64,000 nt of DNA from Geobacillus sp. 46C-IIa (GTDB lineage Bacteria > Bacillota > Bacilli > Bacillales > Anoxybacillaceae). The position numbers and the translations under genes were made by a program. Each line of letters starts with the position of its first letter. Position 1 is the first letter of the stretch. The DNA lies in assembly GCF_014679505.1 (NCBI RefSeq), contig NZ_CP061474.1, positions 712,001 through 776,000 of the forward strand. Reading direction: 5' to 3'. The notes beneath the pieces are model-generated. The model was not told where the DNA came from. It worked only from the letters and a program-made list of their open reading frames with translations, and searched no databases. Shown here piece after piece: positions 9,863 to 20,081 of the stretch.

Positions 9863-10632
9863 TGGCCAATCGCGCCTTGGCTGGCAAGACGGTACTTGTC
9901 ACTCGTGACAAAAGGCAGTCGGCTTCGTTTTCCGCCAAGCTGCGCGCCGTTGGCGCCGTGCCGATCGAAATCCCGCTCATAGCGATCCGCCCGGCGGCTG
10001 CGCCGGAAGCCATCGCCGCGCTCGCCGAGCGGCTCGGGGAATACCGCTGGCTCGTTTTGACGAGCGTGAACGCGGTCCGCTTCTTTTTTCCGCACATTTC
10101 GTTGCCGCGGCCGCTGCCGAATATCGCCGTCGTCGGGCGGAAGACGGCGGCGGCGCTCGCTGAGTACGGCGTTTCGCCGACGCTCGTGCCGGATGATTTC
10201 ACCGCTGAACGGCTTGCCGCCATGCTTGCGCCGCACCTGAAGCAAGGCGAGCGGGTGCTGTTCGTCAAAGGTGATCTGGCGCGCCCGGTGCTGCCTGAGG
10301 CGTTAAGGAAAGCCGGAGCGACGGTCGATGAGTTTACGATCTATCAAACGGTGCCAGACCTAAGCGGTCGAGAACCATTGTTGGCGCTGCTGCGCGAACG
10401 GAAACTGGATGTGGTGACGTTGATGAGCCCATCGGCGGTTCATACTCTTGTCGGTCTTCTTGGCGAGGAAGCAACCGCGCTTCTCTCCGGCGTCGCTGTC
10501 GCCTGCATCGGGCCGGTGACAAAAAAGACGGCGGAGCGGGAAGGAATAACCGTACATATTTGTCCAGCTGATTATACGGCTGATGGTATAATGAAAGCGA
10601 TGGAACAATATTTTTCCATGGAGGGACGATAA
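9862..10632 (+). CDS. hemD: Uroporphyrinogen-III synthase
   Basis: Cyclises hydroxymethylbilane to uroporphyrinogen III with inversion of ring D. 256 residues in two alpha/beta lobes joined by a hinge. The family is poorly conserved, but LTSVNAVRFFF (about 69-79), FVKGDLARPVLPEAL and LMSPSAVHTL with CIGPVT near the C-terminus match it. ATG overlaps the hemC stop by one base, and hemB follows with no gap. Confidence 0.94.
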   Translation: MANRALAGKTVLVTRDKRQSASFSAKLRAVGAVPIEIPLIAIRPAAAPEAIAALAERLGEYRWLVLTSVNAVRFFFPHISLPRPLPNIAVVGRKTAAALAEYGVSPTLVPDDFTAERLAAMLAPHLKQGERVLFVKGDLARPVLPEALRKAGATVDEFTIYQTVPDLSGREPLLALLRERKLDVVTLMSPSAVHTLVGLLGEEATALLSGVAVACIGPVTKKTAEREGITVHICPADYTADGIMKAMEQYFSMEGR

Positions 10633-11607
10633 ATGCCATTGTCATTTGACCGCCATCGCCGCCTGCGGCAAACGGCCGCCATTCGGGCGATGGTGCGCGA
10701 GACGCATCTCCGCGTTGATGATCTCATTTATCCGCTGTTTGTCGTCGAAGGAAGCGGCATTCGCCGCGAAGTGCCATCGATGCCTGGGGTGTACCATTTA
10801 TCGCTTGATCGTTTGACGGAAGAAATCGATGAAATCGCCGAGCTTGGCATCCGGGCGGTCATGGTGTTTGGCGTGCCGGACGAAAAAGATGAAGTTGGTT
10901 CGCAGGCATATTGCGAGACCGGGATCGTCCAGCGGGCGATCCGCCAAATGAAGGCTCAACGCCCGGAGATGGTCGTCATTGCCGATACATGTTTATGCGA
11001 ATACACAAGCCACGGCCATTGCGGCGTGGTGGAAAGCGAACAAGTGCTGAATGACCCGTCGCTTGAGCTGCTCGCCAAAACGGCAGTCAGCCAGGCGCAA
11101 GCCGGCGCTGATATTATCGCGCCGTCGAACATGATGGACGGGTTTGTCGCTGCTATTCGCCACGGGCTTGATGAAGCCGGGTTTGAGAACGTGCCGATCA
11201 TGTCGTATGCCATTAAGTACGCCTCGGCGTTTTACGGTCCGTTCCGCGATGCCGCGGACAGCGCGCCGCAATTCGGCGACCGGAAAACGTACCAAATGGA
11301 TCCGGCCAATCGTCTTGAGGCGTTTCGCGAGGCGGAATCCGATATCAAAGAGGGCGCCGATTTCCTGATGGTCAAACCGGCGCTCGCCTACATGGACATT
11401 ATTCGTGACATCAAAAATCGTTTCCCGCTTCCGCTTGTCGCCTATAACGTGAGCGGCGAGTATTCGATGGTGAAAGCGGCGGCGCAAAACGGCTGGATTG
11501 ATGAAAAAACAGTCGTGATGGAAATGTTGACCGGAATGAAGCGGGCTGGCGCGGACTTGATCATCACATATTTTGCGAAAGATGTGGCCCGCTGGCTGGC
11601 TGACTAG
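10633..11607 (+). CDS. hemB: Delta-aminolevulinic acid dehydratase (porphobilinogen synthase)
   Basis: Joins two 5-aminolevulinate molecules into porphobilinogen. 324 residues; ATG directly follows the hemD stop, with GGAGGGA upstream inside hemD. Zinc-type Cys ligands are in [14 protein letters not shown], and the two active-site lysines are in [15 protein letters not shown] and [10 protein letters not shown]. It is second to last in the operon although its reaction precedes HemC. Confidence 0.97.
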   Translation: MPLSFDRHRRLRQTAAIRAMVRETHLRVDDLIYPLFVVEGSGIRREVPSMPGVYHLSLDRLTEEIDEIAELGIRAVMVFGVPDEKDEVGSQAYCETGIVQRAIRQMKAQRPEMVVIADTCLCEYTSHGHCGVVESEQVLNDPSLELLAKTAVSQAQAGADIIAPSNMMDGFVAAIRHGLDEAGFENVPIMSYAIKYASAFYGPFRDAADSAPQFGDRKTYQMDPANRLEAFREAESDIKEGADFLMVKPALAYMDIIRDIKNRFPLPLVAYNVSGEYSMVKAAAQNGWIDEKTVVMEMLTGMKRAGADLIITYFAKDVARWLAD

Positions 11608-11622
11608 AGAGGGGGCGGAATC

Positions 11623-12912
11623 GTGCGAAGCTATGAACGATCGAAAGCGGCTTATAAAGAAGCCGTGACATTAATGCCGGGCGGAGTAAACAGCCCGGTG
11701 CGCGCGTTCAAGTCGGTCGGGATGACGCCGATTTTTATGGCGCGCGGCCAAGGCTCGAAAATTTACGATATTGACGGCAACGAATATATCGACTATGTGT
11801 TGTCGTGGGGACCGCTCATTTTAGGGCACGCTGATCCACAAGTCGTCGAAGCGTTAAAACGGGTGGCCGAACAAGGGACGAGCTTCGGCGCTCCGACGCT
11901 GCTTGAGAACGAGCTGGCTAGGCTCGTCATCGAGCGGGTGCCGTCAGTCGAGATCGTGCGCATGGTCAACTCGGGAACGGAAGCGACGATGAGCGCCCTC
12001 CGCTTGGCGCGCGGCTACACGAAGCGCAACAAGATCATCAAGTTCGAGGGCAGCTACCACGGGCATGGCGATTCGCTGCTCATTAAAGCCGGCTCCGGCG
12101 TGGCGACGCTCGGGTTGCCGGACAGCCCGGGCGTGCCGGAATCGGTCGCCCAGCATACAATCACCGTTCCGTACAACGATTTGGACAGCGTCCGCTATGC
12201 ATTTGAGCGGTTTGGCGAAGACATCGCGGCGGTCATCGTCGAGCCGGTGGCCGGCAATATGGGAGTCGTGCCGCCCGTCCCTGGCTTTTTGGAAGGGCTG
12301 CGCGACGTGACCAAACAATACGACGCCCTATTGATTTTTGACGAGGTGATGACCGGCTTCCGCGTCGACTACCATTGCGCCCAAGGATATTACGGCGTTG
12401 AGCCGGATTTGACGTGCCTTGGCAAAGTGATTGGCGGCGGCCTGCCGGTCGGGGCGTACGGCGGCAAAGCGGAAATTATGGAGCAAGTCGCACCGAGCGG
12501 GCCCGTATATCAGGCTGGCACGCTGTCTGGCAACCCGCTTGCCATGACGGCTGGCTACGAAACGCTCCGCCAACTGACGCCGGAAACGTATGAAGAGTTC
12601 AGCCGCAAAGCGGCGCGCCTTGAAGAAGGGCTGCACCAAGCCGCCGAAAAATACGAAATTCCTCACACCATCAACCGCGCTGGATCGATGATTGGCTTTT
12701 TCTTCACGAACGAGCCGGTCATCAATTACGAGACGGCTAAAACGTCCGATTTGGAGCTGTTTGCCGCCTATTACCGGGAGATGGCGAACGAAGGCATTTT
12801 CTTGCCGCCGTCGCAATTTGAAGGGCTGTTTTTGTCGACGGCGCACAGTGATGATGATATTGAATATACGATCGCCGCTGCCGAACGGGCATTTGCCCGC
12901 CTGCGCGGCTAG
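11623..12912 (+). CDS. hemL: Glutamate-1-semialdehyde 2,1-aminomutase
   Basis: PLP-dependent enzyme that converts glutamate-1-semialdehyde to 5-aminolevulinate, the second step after HemA. GTG at 11623 follows GAGAGGGGGCGG; 429 residues. Class-III aminotransferase features: [31 protein letters not shown] and the PLP lysine in [17 protein letters not shown] terminator follows, ending the hem operon. Confidence 0.97.
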   Translation: MRSYERSKAAYKEAVTLMPGGVNSPVRAFKSVGMTPIFMARGQGSKIYDIDGNEYIDYVLSWGPLILGHADPQVVEALKRVAEQGTSFGAPTLLENELARLVIERVPSVEIVRMVNSGTEATMSALRLARGYTKRNKIIKFEGSYHGHGDSLLIKAGSGVATLGLPDSPGVPESVAQHTITVPYNDLDSVRYAFERFGEDIAAVIVEPVAGNMGVVPPVPGFLEGLRDVTKQYDALLIFDEVMTGFRVDYHCAQGYYGVEPDLTCLGKVIGGGLPVGAYGGKAEIMEQVAPSGPVYQAGTLSGNPLAMTAGYETLRQLTPETYEEFSRKAARLEEGLHQAAEKYEIPHTINRAGSMIGFFFTNEPVINYETAKTSDLELFAAYYREMANEGIFLPPSQFEGLFLSTAHSDDDIEYTIAAAERAFARLRG

Positions 12913-12919
12913 AGGAAAT

Positions 12920-12950
12920 GGGCTGCCGCCACGGCCAGCCCGATTTTTTT
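12920..12950 (+). terminator. Intrinsic terminator of the hem operon
   Basis: GGGCTG (12920-12925) pairs with CAGCCC (12936-12941), with an inner CCG/CGG helix, then GA and seven T. Confidence 0.88.
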
Positions 12951-12980
12951 ATCATACCGCCTCTTTTCCGTTCATACAAT
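12951..12980 (+). promoter_or_regulatory. Putative sigma-E promoter of spoVID
   Basis: CATACAAT (12973-12980) matches the sigma-E -10 consensus CATACANT exactly. ATCATA (12951-12956), 16 bases upstream, is a weak -35. spoVID is a sigma-E gene in B. subtilis. Confidence 0.65.
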
Positions 12981-13031
12981 GGATAATGTCATAGAAACTA
13001 TTTGCCGAGGGGACGGAAGGAGGAAGTCCGG

Positions 13032-14096
13032 TTGGAGCAATCGTATTTGCGTTTTTCATTGGAAGAGTCAGTCTGGTTTAAAAGCGGACAGGAAGTCGCC
13101 GAGTTTTTGTCCATTTCTCTTGACCCGATCATTTCCGTCGACGAGTACGACCAATATATTACGATTCGCGGTGCGCTCGAGTTAAGCGGAGAATTCCGCC
13201 AAGCGGACGAACCACAGCAGGCGGACGTCGACGATGATGCGTTTGAGTTGGCGAGCTATCGATTCATTCAGCACATTTCGGTGCGTGAAGACGGCATTCG
13301 CGAACTGTCACACCGTTTTCCGATCGATATTACAATCCCGAAAAACCGCATTCGTGAACTTGAAGATGTGTACGTGACGGTGGAATCGTTCGACTATGAT
13401 TTAAGCGACAACGGACGGCTGCTCGTGACCGCCGACATCTCGATCAGCGGGATCAGTGAATCGCCGCTCGTCGATGATTTGCCGAACGATGATGAAGATG
13501 AAGAGCCGTTGTTTGCCCCGTTTGAGTCAATCGCCCGCAAAGAGGCGGCCGGTGGTGAAGCATTTGCAACGGAGGATCGCCCTGCTAGCGAGAAGCACGA
13601 ACAGCCTGTCGCTGCAGTCAGCGAAACGTCTGCTTCCATCGTTGAGCCAGCAGCTGTGCGTCATGAAGAAACGCCGTCTGATGAAACAGAGGATGGAAAA
13701 GAGCCGTTCTTACCGCTTGAGACGGAAACGAAAGCCGTCAACGCGGAAGTGGAAGAGGAGATTGATTCCCTCCTGCCGCCAACGGAGGCGAAAGTATCGA
13801 TCGGGGCCGCTAAAAAAGCGGTGAGTGAAGAGGACGAGGAAGAACAAGAAGCGGAAGTGAAAAACGAAAACGCCCTTTATTTGACGAAGCTGTTTGCCAA
13901 AAGCGAAGCGGAAGAGTTTACCACCGTCAAAATTTGCATCGTCCAACAAGGAGACTCGTTGGACAAGATTGCTGAACGGTATGATGTGACCGTCTCGCAG
14001 CTGTTGCGCGCCAACGATTTGGAAAGCCCGGATGACGTGCACGAAGGGCAGCTGTTATATATTCCGGCCTTGGCGGGAAGCCGTCCTTTCTCATGA
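13032..14096 (+). CDS. spoVID: Spore coat morphogenetic protein SpoVID
   Basis: Needed for the spore coat to encase the forespore; works with SpoIVA and SafA on the mother-cell side of the outer membrane. TTG at 13032 follows GGAGGAAG and makes the N-terminus match B. subtilis (LRFSLEESVWFKSGQEV); 354 residues. The N-terminal conserved domain covers about 1-140, a long acidic Glu/Asp-rich low-complexity middle about 150-290, and a LysM domain lies at the C-terminus (VQQGDSLDKIAERYDVTVSQ onward). It is followed by the coat gene ysxE, and safA is 43 kb downstream in the same window. Confidence 0.93.
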   Translation: MEQSYLRFSLEESVWFKSGQEVAEFLSISLDPIISVDEYDQYITIRGALELSGEFRQADEPQQADVDDDAFELASYRFIQHISVREDGIRELSHRFPIDITIPKNRIRELEDVYVTVESFDYDLSDNGRLLVTADISISGISESPLVDDLPNDDEDEEPLFAPFESIARKEAAGGEAFATEDRPASEKHEQPVAAVSETSASIVEPAAVRHEETPSDETEDGKEPFLPLETETKAVNAEVEEEIDSLLPPTEAKVSIGAAKKAVSEEDEEEQEAEVKNENALYLTKLFAKSEAEEFTTVKICIVQQGDSLDKIAERYDVTVSQLLRANDLESPDDVHEGQLLYIPALAGSRPFS

Positions 14097-14139
14097 AAGG
14101 AACGCTTTCCGTTTCTTTTGCCGGTGAGGGGGCGTAACG

Positions 14140-15171
14140 ATGGCCATACGGTCTGAAACGTACCGCGCCGTGCTTCACCAGTATGGGCTTCAGCCGCAGC
14201 GCATCGAACAGCGGGGCAAAGCGGCAAAAGTGTACACCGATCGCGGTGTTTTTGCCTTAAAACCGCTCGACGGTGAACAAGAGGCGGCTGCTCTCTGGCA
14301 ATCGCTTCACTATTATGGACGCCATTGCCCTCCGTTTTATTGGACGCGGCAACGGTCGCCGTTTGCTGCGGAGGGAAGCCGCCTTTACTATTTGCAAGCA
14401 TGGCAGGAGGAAGAAACGAAAACAAAAGAAGAAACGGTGCGCACTTTTTTTCGTGGGCTGGCCCGCCTCCATCGCGCTACCGTCCGCACCGTCGAGGCGA
14501 GCGAAGAGGAGATCGCCGCGTATCGAAAGCAAAAAAAAGACGAATGGCAGCAGGAGCGGGCGGTTTGGGAAGAGCGGGTTGAGCGGTATGAAACCGCTTG
14601 GTACATGTCACCGTTTCAGCTGCAGTGCTGCACGTATTTTCATGAGGTGATGCGCGCTTACTTGTTTGCCGAGGAGCAGTTGGCTGCGTGGGAGGAGGCG
14701 CTCGAAGAAACGAAACAATGGCGCATCGCTTGGGTGCACGGAAAAGCGCGCCTTTCCCATTACGTGGCGCCGTATTGGATCAGCTGGGAACGGGCGCACT
14801 GGAATTCGCCGGTATACGATTTGATCGCCGCGCTTCGCGTGCATGTCCGAACGCTTCCACCGCTCGGTCCCGAGTGGATGGGGGGAATGGATGAATACGA
14901 AAAGGAATTGCCGTTATCCGCCGGGGAGCGGGCGTTTTTATACGGCCATTTAGCCGAGCCTCGCGGGTTTATCCGCTGCCTTGAACAATATGAAGCCGCT
15001 CCGCGAACGGAACGGAACGAGCGGGAATATGTCGCCGCCTTGCAGCGCTGTTATTTTGCCTTTAAAAACATGGAAGCGGTCGTGATGCATCTTGTCCAAC
15101 GCGACGCCGCGCGGCAGCAAGAAGAGGCTGTCAGTCATGAAGCACCAGCGGAAGGGGACGGCAACGGTTAA
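14140..15171 (+). CDS. ysxE: Spore coat protein YsxE, CotS/CotI kinase-like family
   Basis: Member of the coat-associated family related to aminoglycoside phosphotransferases; its partner gene spoVID lies just upstream as in B. subtilis. ATG at 14140, 343 residues, with GAGGGGG upstream. FALKPLDGEQE is the lysine-containing N-lobe strand. In the C-lobe WVHGKARLSHYV replaces the usual HGDxxxxN, so the catalytic Asp is absent and it is probably a pseudokinase (inference from the motif). The last bases overlap the opposite-strand small gene by four. Confidence 0.88.
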   Translation: MAIRSETYRAVLHQYGLQPQRIEQRGKAAKVYTDRGVFALKPLDGEQEAAALWQSLHYYGRHCPPFYWTRQRSPFAAEGSRLYYLQAWQEEETKTKEETVRTFFRGLARLHRATVRTVEASEEEIAAYRKQKKDEWQQERAVWEERVERYETAWYMSPFQLQCCTYFHEVMRAYLFAEEQLAAWEEALEETKQWRIAWVHGKARLSHYVAPYWISWERAHWNSPVYDLIAALRVHVRTLPPLGPEWMGGMDEYEKELPLSAGERAFLYGHLAEPRGFIRCLEQYEAAPRTERNEREYVAALQRCYFAFKNMEAVVMHLVQRDAARQQEEAVSHEAPAEGDGNG

Positions 15172-15356
15172 ATCCATTCCAAATGGAGCGCCACAGCAAT
15201 CAAAACAAAGATGGCTAATAAAATGACATCGAACGTCGTCGGCAAAAAAATGGTGCGAATGGCTTGAAAAATGGTGAGCGGAATGATCACTTGGGCACAG
15301 ACGGCGCGCACTTGCCTCAGCCACGGCGGCCACGAATACGGGTTGAATCGCCGCAT
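15168..15356 (-). CDS. Small two-pass membrane protein, function unknown
   Basis: About 62 codons on the minus strand behind a strong AAGGAGGG site. The ATG at 15356 has better spacing than the ATG at 15362, so I use it. Two hydrophobic stretches, about residues 20-37 and 40-58, follow a basic, proline- and tryptophan-containing N-terminus. Its stop codon overlaps that of ysxE by four bases. The ribosome-binding site and clean membrane pattern argue that it is real, but I do not recognise it. Confidence 0.55.
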   Translation of the reverse strand: MRRFNPYSWPPWLRQVRAVCAQVIIPLTIFQAIRTIFLPTTFDVILLAIFVLIAVALHLEWI

Positions 15357-15449
15357 CGGCATTTCCCTCCTTCTCTGATTTACTATACAATATGAAAAGA
15401 ACGATCATTTGTCACCAAACCGGAGCGAGTGGAATAAATAAATAAAAAC

Positions 15450-15481
15450 TTGGCAAAGATGATGGACAATGGTAGTATAAT
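15450..15481 (+). promoter_or_regulatory. Putative promoter of the valS leader
   Basis: TTGGCA (15450-15455) with TAGTAT (15473-15478) at 17 bases, or TATAAT (15476-15481) at 20. It lies just before the T-box leader. Confidence 0.5.
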
Positions 15482-15487
15482 AATCGA

Positions 15488-15874
15488 ATAATGACGAAAA
15501 AAGCGAAGACAGGGAGGAGTACAGCAGTCCGCGCCTGCAGAGAGGGAAATCAAAAGCTGCGAGATTTCCTAGGATGGCGGTTGCTGGAAGGTCGCCCTTG
15601 AGCTGCTTCGTTGAAAGGCGAAACCGCCGAGTAGAGGAAGCCGGCTTGATGCCGTTATGCCAATGAAGCGCTTAAGCCCTAGAGGGCAGGTGGTTGAATG
15701 GAGAATGTGGTTGAAAGACGCCGTTTCCCAAAGCCGGGGCACGTTGCGGCCACTTCGGATGGAACATCGCCCGGTGCTTGAACGGCACTGTTTTGCCATC
15801 CTCTAGGCTTAAGAAAAAAGGTGGTACCGCGAAAGCAGCTCCTTTCGTCCTTTTTGGATGAAAGGGGCTTTTTT
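15488..15874 (+). promoter_or_regulatory. T-box riboswitch of valS, specifier GUC (Val)
   Basis: tRNA-sensing leader that reads through when uncharged tRNA-Val binds. Stem I base: GCGAAG (15503-15508) with CTTCGT (15606-15611), and AGGG with CCCT. The specifier bulge has AGGAGTA on the 5' side and GAAGGTCG on the 3' side, closed by CAGC/GCTG. The specifier codon is GTC at 15591-15593, decoded by tRNA-Val(GAC). The T-box sequence AGGTGGTACCGCG is at 15819-15831. The terminator is CTCCTTTCGTCC / GGATGAAAGGGG, then six T (15837-15874). Confidence 0.93.
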
Positions 15875-15942
15875 GCTTGCCGATCGGATGATGCACTCCG
15901 TAGGCAACAGCCATTGTCGATCACATGAAGGAGGGAACAAAA

Positions 15943-18585
15943 GTGGCACAGCATGAAGTGTCGATGCCACCAAAATACGACCATCGCGCCGTTGAGGCGT
16001 GGCGCTATGACTGGTGGCTGAAAGGCAAGTTTTTTGAAGCGACCGGCGATCCGGACAAACAACCGTTTACGATCGTCATTCCGCCGCCGAACGTCACCGG
16101 CAAACTGCATTTGGGGCATGCATGGGATACGACGCTGCAAGACATTATTACCCGCATGAAGCGGATGCAAGGATATGACGTTCTTTGGCTTCCGGGCATG
16201 GATCATGCCGGCATCGCCACCCAGGCAAAAGTGGAGGAAAAATTGCGCAGCCAAGGGCTGTCGCGCTACGATTTAGGCCGAGAGAAATTTTTGGAAGAAA
16301 CATGGAAATGGAAAGAAGAATATGCCGGCCATATTCGCAGCCAATGGGCGAAATTGGGCCTTGGCCTCGATTACACGCGCGAGCGGTTTACGCTTGATGA
16401 AGGGCTGTCCAAAGCGGTGCGCGAAGTGTTCGTCTCGCTTTACCGGAAAGGGCTCATTTACCGCGGCGAGTACATCATCAACTGGGATCCAGCGACCAAA
16501 ACCGCCTTGTCTGACATCGAGGTCGTTTATAAAGAAGTAAAGGGTGCGCTGTATCATTTACGCTATCCGCTTGCTGATGGCTCGGGCTACATTGAAGTGG
16601 CGACAACCCGCCCGGAAACGATGCTCGGCGATACGGCCGTTGCGGTTCATCCGGATGATGAGCGGTACAAGCACTTGATCGGCAAAATGGTAAAATTGCC
16701 GATCGTCGGCCGCGAAATTCCAATTATTGCGGATGAGTATGTCGATATGGAATTCGGCTCCGGCGCGGTGAAAATTACACCGGCACACGACCCGAACGAC
16801 TTTGAAGTCGGCAACCGCCACAATTTGCCGCGCATTCTCGTCATGAACGAAGACGGTACGATGAACGAAAATGCTTTGCAATATCAAGGGCTTGACCGGT
16901 TTGAATGCCGGAAGCAAATCGTCCGCGACTTGCAAGAGCAAGGCGTCCTCTTTAAAATTGAGGAACACGTCCACTCCGTCGGCCATAGCGAACGGAGCGG
17001 CGCGGTCGTTGAGCCGTATTTGTCAACGCAATGGTTCGTTAAAATGAAGCCGCTCGCAGAAGCTGCCATCAAGCTGCAGCAAACGGACGGAAAAGTGCAG
17101 TTCGTGCCGGAGCGGTTTGAAAAAACGTACTTGCACTGGCTTGAAAACATCCGCGACTGGTGCATTTCGCGTCAGCTTTGGTGGGGGCACCGCATCCCGG
17201 CATGGTACCATAAAGAGACGGGGGAAATTTACGTCGACCACGAGCCGCCGAAAGACGTTGAAAACTGGGAGCAAGACCCGGATGTGCTTGATACGTGGTT
17301 CAGCTCGGCGCTCTGGCCGTTCTCGACAATGGGCTGGCCGGATGCCGACTCGCCGGACTACAAGCGCTATTACCCGACCGATGTGCTGGTCACCGGCTAT
17401 GACATCATTTTCTTCTGGGTGTCGCGCATGATTTTCCAAGGGCTTGAGTTCACCGGAAAGCGGCCGTTTAAAGACGTGTTGATCCACGGTCTCGTTCGCG
17501 ACGCCCAAGGACGGAAAATGAGCAAGTCGCTCGGCAACGGCGTCGATCCGATGGATGTCATCGACCAATACGGTGCCGATGCGCTCCGCTACTTCTTGGC
17601 GACCGGCAGCTCGCCGGGACAAGATTTGCGCTTTAGCACGGAAAAAGTCGAAGCGACGTGGAATTTTGCGAATAAAATTTGGAACGCCTCGCGCTTTGCC
17701 TTGATGAATATGGGCGGCATGACGTATGAGGAGCTCGACTTAAGCGGCGAAAAAACGGTTGCCGACCATTGGATTTTAACGCGCTTAAACGAAACGATCG
17801 ACACGGTGACGAAGCTCGCCGACAAATACGAGTTTGGCGAAGTTGGACGCACGCTGTACAACTTTATTTGGGACGATTTGTGCGACTGGTACATTGAAAT
17901 GGCGAAGCTGCCGCTTTACGGCGATGATGAGGCGGCGAAAAAGACGACGCGTTCAGTCTTGGTGTATGTGCTTGACAACACGATGCGTCTGTTGCATCCG
18001 TTCATGCCGTTCATCACCGAGGAAATTTGGCAAAACTTGCCGCATGACGGCGAATCGATCACCGTCGCCTCGTGGCCGCAAGTGCGCCCAGAGCTGTCGA
18101 ACGAAGAAGCGGCCGAAGAAATGCGGATGCTTGTTGACATCATCCGTGCGGTTCGCAATGTTCGCGCCGAAGTGAACACGCCGCCGAGCAAGCCGATTGC
18201 GCTCTACATTAAGACAAAAGACGAACAAGTGCGCACAGCGCTTTTGAAAAACCGCGCTTATTTAGAACGGTTCTGCAACCCGAGCGAATTGGTCATTGAT
18301 ATGGATGTTCCGGCGCCGGAAAAAGCGATGACCGCCGTCGTCACCGGGGCGGAGCTCATTTTGCCGCTTGAGGGGCTGATCAATATTGAAGAGGAAATCA
18401 AGCGGCTTGAGAAAGAGCTCGACAAGTGGAACAAAGAAGTCGAGCGCGTCGAAAAGAAACTGGCAAACGAAGGCTTTTTAGCGAAAGCGCCGGCCCATGT
18501 CATCGAAGAAGAGCGGCGCAAGCGGCAAGATTACATCGAAAAACGCGAAGCGGTGAAAGCGCGCCTCGCTGAGTTGAAACGGTAG
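15943..18585 (+). CDS. valS: Valyl-tRNA synthetase
   Basis: Class Ia aminoacyl-tRNA synthetase charging tRNA-Val. GTG at 15943 follows AAGGAGGG; the in-frame ATG at 15925 overlaps that site. 880 residues, the length known for thermophilic Bacillus ValRS. The HIGH motif is HLGHA near residue 55 in [14 protein letters not shown], the KMSKS motif is in [10 protein letters not shown] (about 530), the editing CP1 domain is in between with [18 protein letters not shown], and a C-terminal coiled coil (about 810-880, alternating Lys/Glu) ends the protein. Controlled by the T-box upstream. Confidence 0.98.
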   Translation: MAQHEVSMPPKYDHRAVEAWRYDWWLKGKFFEATGDPDKQPFTIVIPPPNVTGKLHLGHAWDTTLQDIITRMKRMQGYDVLWLPGMDHAGIATQAKVEEKLRSQGLSRYDLGREKFLEETWKWKEEYAGHIRSQWAKLGLGLDYTRERFTLDEGLSKAVREVFVSLYRKGLIYRGEYIINWDPATKTALSDIEVVYKEVKGALYHLRYPLADGSGYIEVATTRPETMLGDTAVAVHPDDERYKHLIGKMVKLPIVGREIPIIADEYVDMEFGSGAVKITPAHDPNDFEVGNRHNLPRILVMNEDGTMNENALQYQGLDRFECRKQIVRDLQEQGVLFKIEEHVHSVGHSERSGAVVEPYLSTQWFVKMKPLAEAAIKLQQTDGKVQFVPERFEKTYLHWLENIRDWCISRQLWWGHRIPAWYHKETGEIYVDHEPPKDVENWEQDPDVLDTWFSSALWPFSTMGWPDADSPDYKRYYPTDVLVTGYDIIFFWVSRMIFQGLEFTGKRPFKDVLIHGLVRDAQGRKMSKSLGNGVDPMDVIDQYGADALRYFLATGSSPGQDLRFSTEKVEATWNFANKIWNASRFALMNMGGMTYEELDLSGEKTVADHWILTRLNETIDTVTKLADKYEFGEVGRTLYNFIWDDLCDWYIEMAKLPLYGDDEAAKKTTRSVLVYVLDNTMRLLHPFMPFITEEIWQNLPHDGESITVASWPQVRPELSNEEAAEEMRMLVDIIRAVRNVRAEVNTPPSKPIALYIKTKDEQVRTALLKNRAYLERFCNPSELVIDMDVPAPEKAMTAVVTGAELILPLEGLINIEEEIKRLEKELDKWNKEVERVEKKLANEGFLAKAPAHVIEEERRKRQDYIEKREAVKARLAELKR

Positions 18586-18615
18586 ACAAACGATTGTTTG
18601 GTTGATTATGATGAA

Positions 18616-18648
18616 GACGAATCCGCTATCATGCGGGTTCGTCTTTTT
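18616..18648 (+). terminator. Intrinsic terminator after valS
   Basis: GACGAATCCGC (18616-18626) pairs with GCGGGTTCGTC (18633-18643), with one G-T pair, then five T. Confidence 0.88.
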
Positions 18649-18718
18649 CGCTGGCGGAAGCCGTCCGGCCCATCGCCAGCCTTTCGATCTAGATCTTCTC
18701 AAGGGAGGAGTCGTGAAT

Positions 18719-20026
18719 ATGATCCGCACATATGAGGAAGCCGTCGCTTGGATTCACGGGCGGCTGCGGCTTGGCATGAAGCCGGGACTAAAACGGATGG
18801 AATGGATGATGGAAAAACTCGGCCATCCGGAGCGCCGCGTCCGCGCTGTCCATATCGGTGGAACGAACGGCAAAGGGTCGACAGTGGCGTATTTGCGCTC
18901 GATTTTGCAAGCAGCGGGGTATTCCGTCGGCACGTTCACTTCGCCGTATATCGAGCAGTTTAACGAACGGATCAGCGTCAATGGCGAACCGATTCGCGAT
19001 GAAGAAATCGTTGAGCTTGTGCAAGTCATTCAACCGCTCGCGGACGAACTCGAACGAACAGAACTTGGCGGACCGACCGAATTTGAAGTGATCACCGCCA
19101 TGATGCTCTATTACTTCGGCAAAAAACAGATTCAAGATATTGTGCTCATTGAAGTCGGACTCGGCGGCCGGCTCGATTCGACGAACGTCATTTATCCGCT
19201 TGTTTCCGTCATTACGAACGTCAGCTATGACCATATGAACATTTTAGGCGATACACTCGGGCAAATTGCCGCCGAGAAAGCGGGAATCATCAAATCCGGG
19301 GTGCCGCTCGTGACAGCGGTGCAGGAGCCGGAAGCATGGGAAGTCATTGCCAAGACGGCAGCGGAACGGAAGGCGAAAACATACCGTCTCGGCGTTGATT
19401 TTGCCGTCTCCGATCAGCAAACGACCGCGGAAGGGGAGCAGTTTTCCGTCACGACACCGTTTGCTGCGTATCATGATTTGCGCATTCAAATGCCGGGCGT
19501 CCATCAAATCGAAAACGCGGCAACGGCCGTCATGGCGGCTGAACTGCTGCGGCTTAGCTATTCGTTTTTGATCGAACCGGAGCACATTCACGACGGGCTC
19601 GCTATGGCCGCTTGGCCCGGCCGGTTTGAGCGGGTGAGCGATGATCCGCTCGTCATTATCGACGGCGCTCATAACGAAGCCGGGATTCGCTCGCTCGTGG
19701 AGACGGTGCGCGCCCATTATCCTGACAAACGTGTCCATGTCTTGTTTGCCGCGTTGGCGGACAAGCCGCTTGAGCGGATGATTCAACGTCTTGATGAGCT
19801 CGCGGATACGATCACGTTTACCACGTTTGATTTTCCGCGCGCGGCAGCGGCGGAACAGTTGGCGGACCTTTCGTCTCATCTGCAAAAAGCGGTGACAGGT
19901 GATTGGATCGGCTGGATCGATGGGAAGAAAGACCGAATAGGGAGAGATGAGTTGTTGCTCATGACGGGATCGCTTTACTTTATATCTGAAGTGAGAAAAC
20001 GTCTAAAAAATAATGCCAAGCGATGA
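18719..20026 (+). CDS. folC: Folylpolyglutamate synthase / dihydrofolate synthase
   Basis: ATP-dependent ligase adding glutamate to dihydropteroate or folates. ATG at 18719 follows GGGAGGAG with good spacing (GTG at 18713 is possible) and matches the B. subtilis N-terminus; 435 residues. The P-loop GTNGKGSTVAYL lies near 46, FTSPYIEQFNERI is the folate loop, and the Mur-ligase central domain (GLGGRLDSTNV, ITNVSYDHMNILG) and C-terminal domain (IIDGAHNEAG) are complete. In B. subtilis comC follows; here the pilus region begins instead. Confidence 0.96.
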   Translation: MIRTYEEAVAWIHGRLRLGMKPGLKRMEWMMEKLGHPERRVRAVHIGGTNGKGSTVAYLRSILQAAGYSVGTFTSPYIEQFNERISVNGEPIRDEEIVELVQVIQPLADELERTELGGPTEFEVITAMMLYYFGKKQIQDIVLIEVGLGGRLDSTNVIYPLVSVITNVSYDHMNILGDTLGQIAAEKAGIIKSGVPLVTAVQEPEAWEVIAKTAAERKAKTYRLGVDFAVSDQQTTAEGEQFSVTTPFAAYHDLRIQMPGVHQIENAATAVMAAELLRLSYSFLIEPEHIHDGLAMAAWPGRFERVSDDPLVIIDGAHNEAGIRSLVETVRAHYPDKRVHVLFAALADKPLERMIQRLDELADTITFTTFDFPRAAAAEQLADLSSHLQKAVTGDWIGWIDGKKDRIGRDELLLMTGSLYFISEVRKRLKNNAKR

Positions 20027-20033
20027 AAAGGAT

Positions 20034-20042
20034 TGATATAAT
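20034..20042 (+). promoter_or_regulatory. Extended -10 promoter before the VWA gene
   Basis: TGATATAAT gives a TGnTATAAT extended -10 (20034-20042), 40 bases before the start. No convincing -35 is seen. Confidence 0.5.
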
Positions 20043-20081
20043 GGAAGAAAGATAGTTCTTTTGGCGCGGGAGGGGAAGCGC

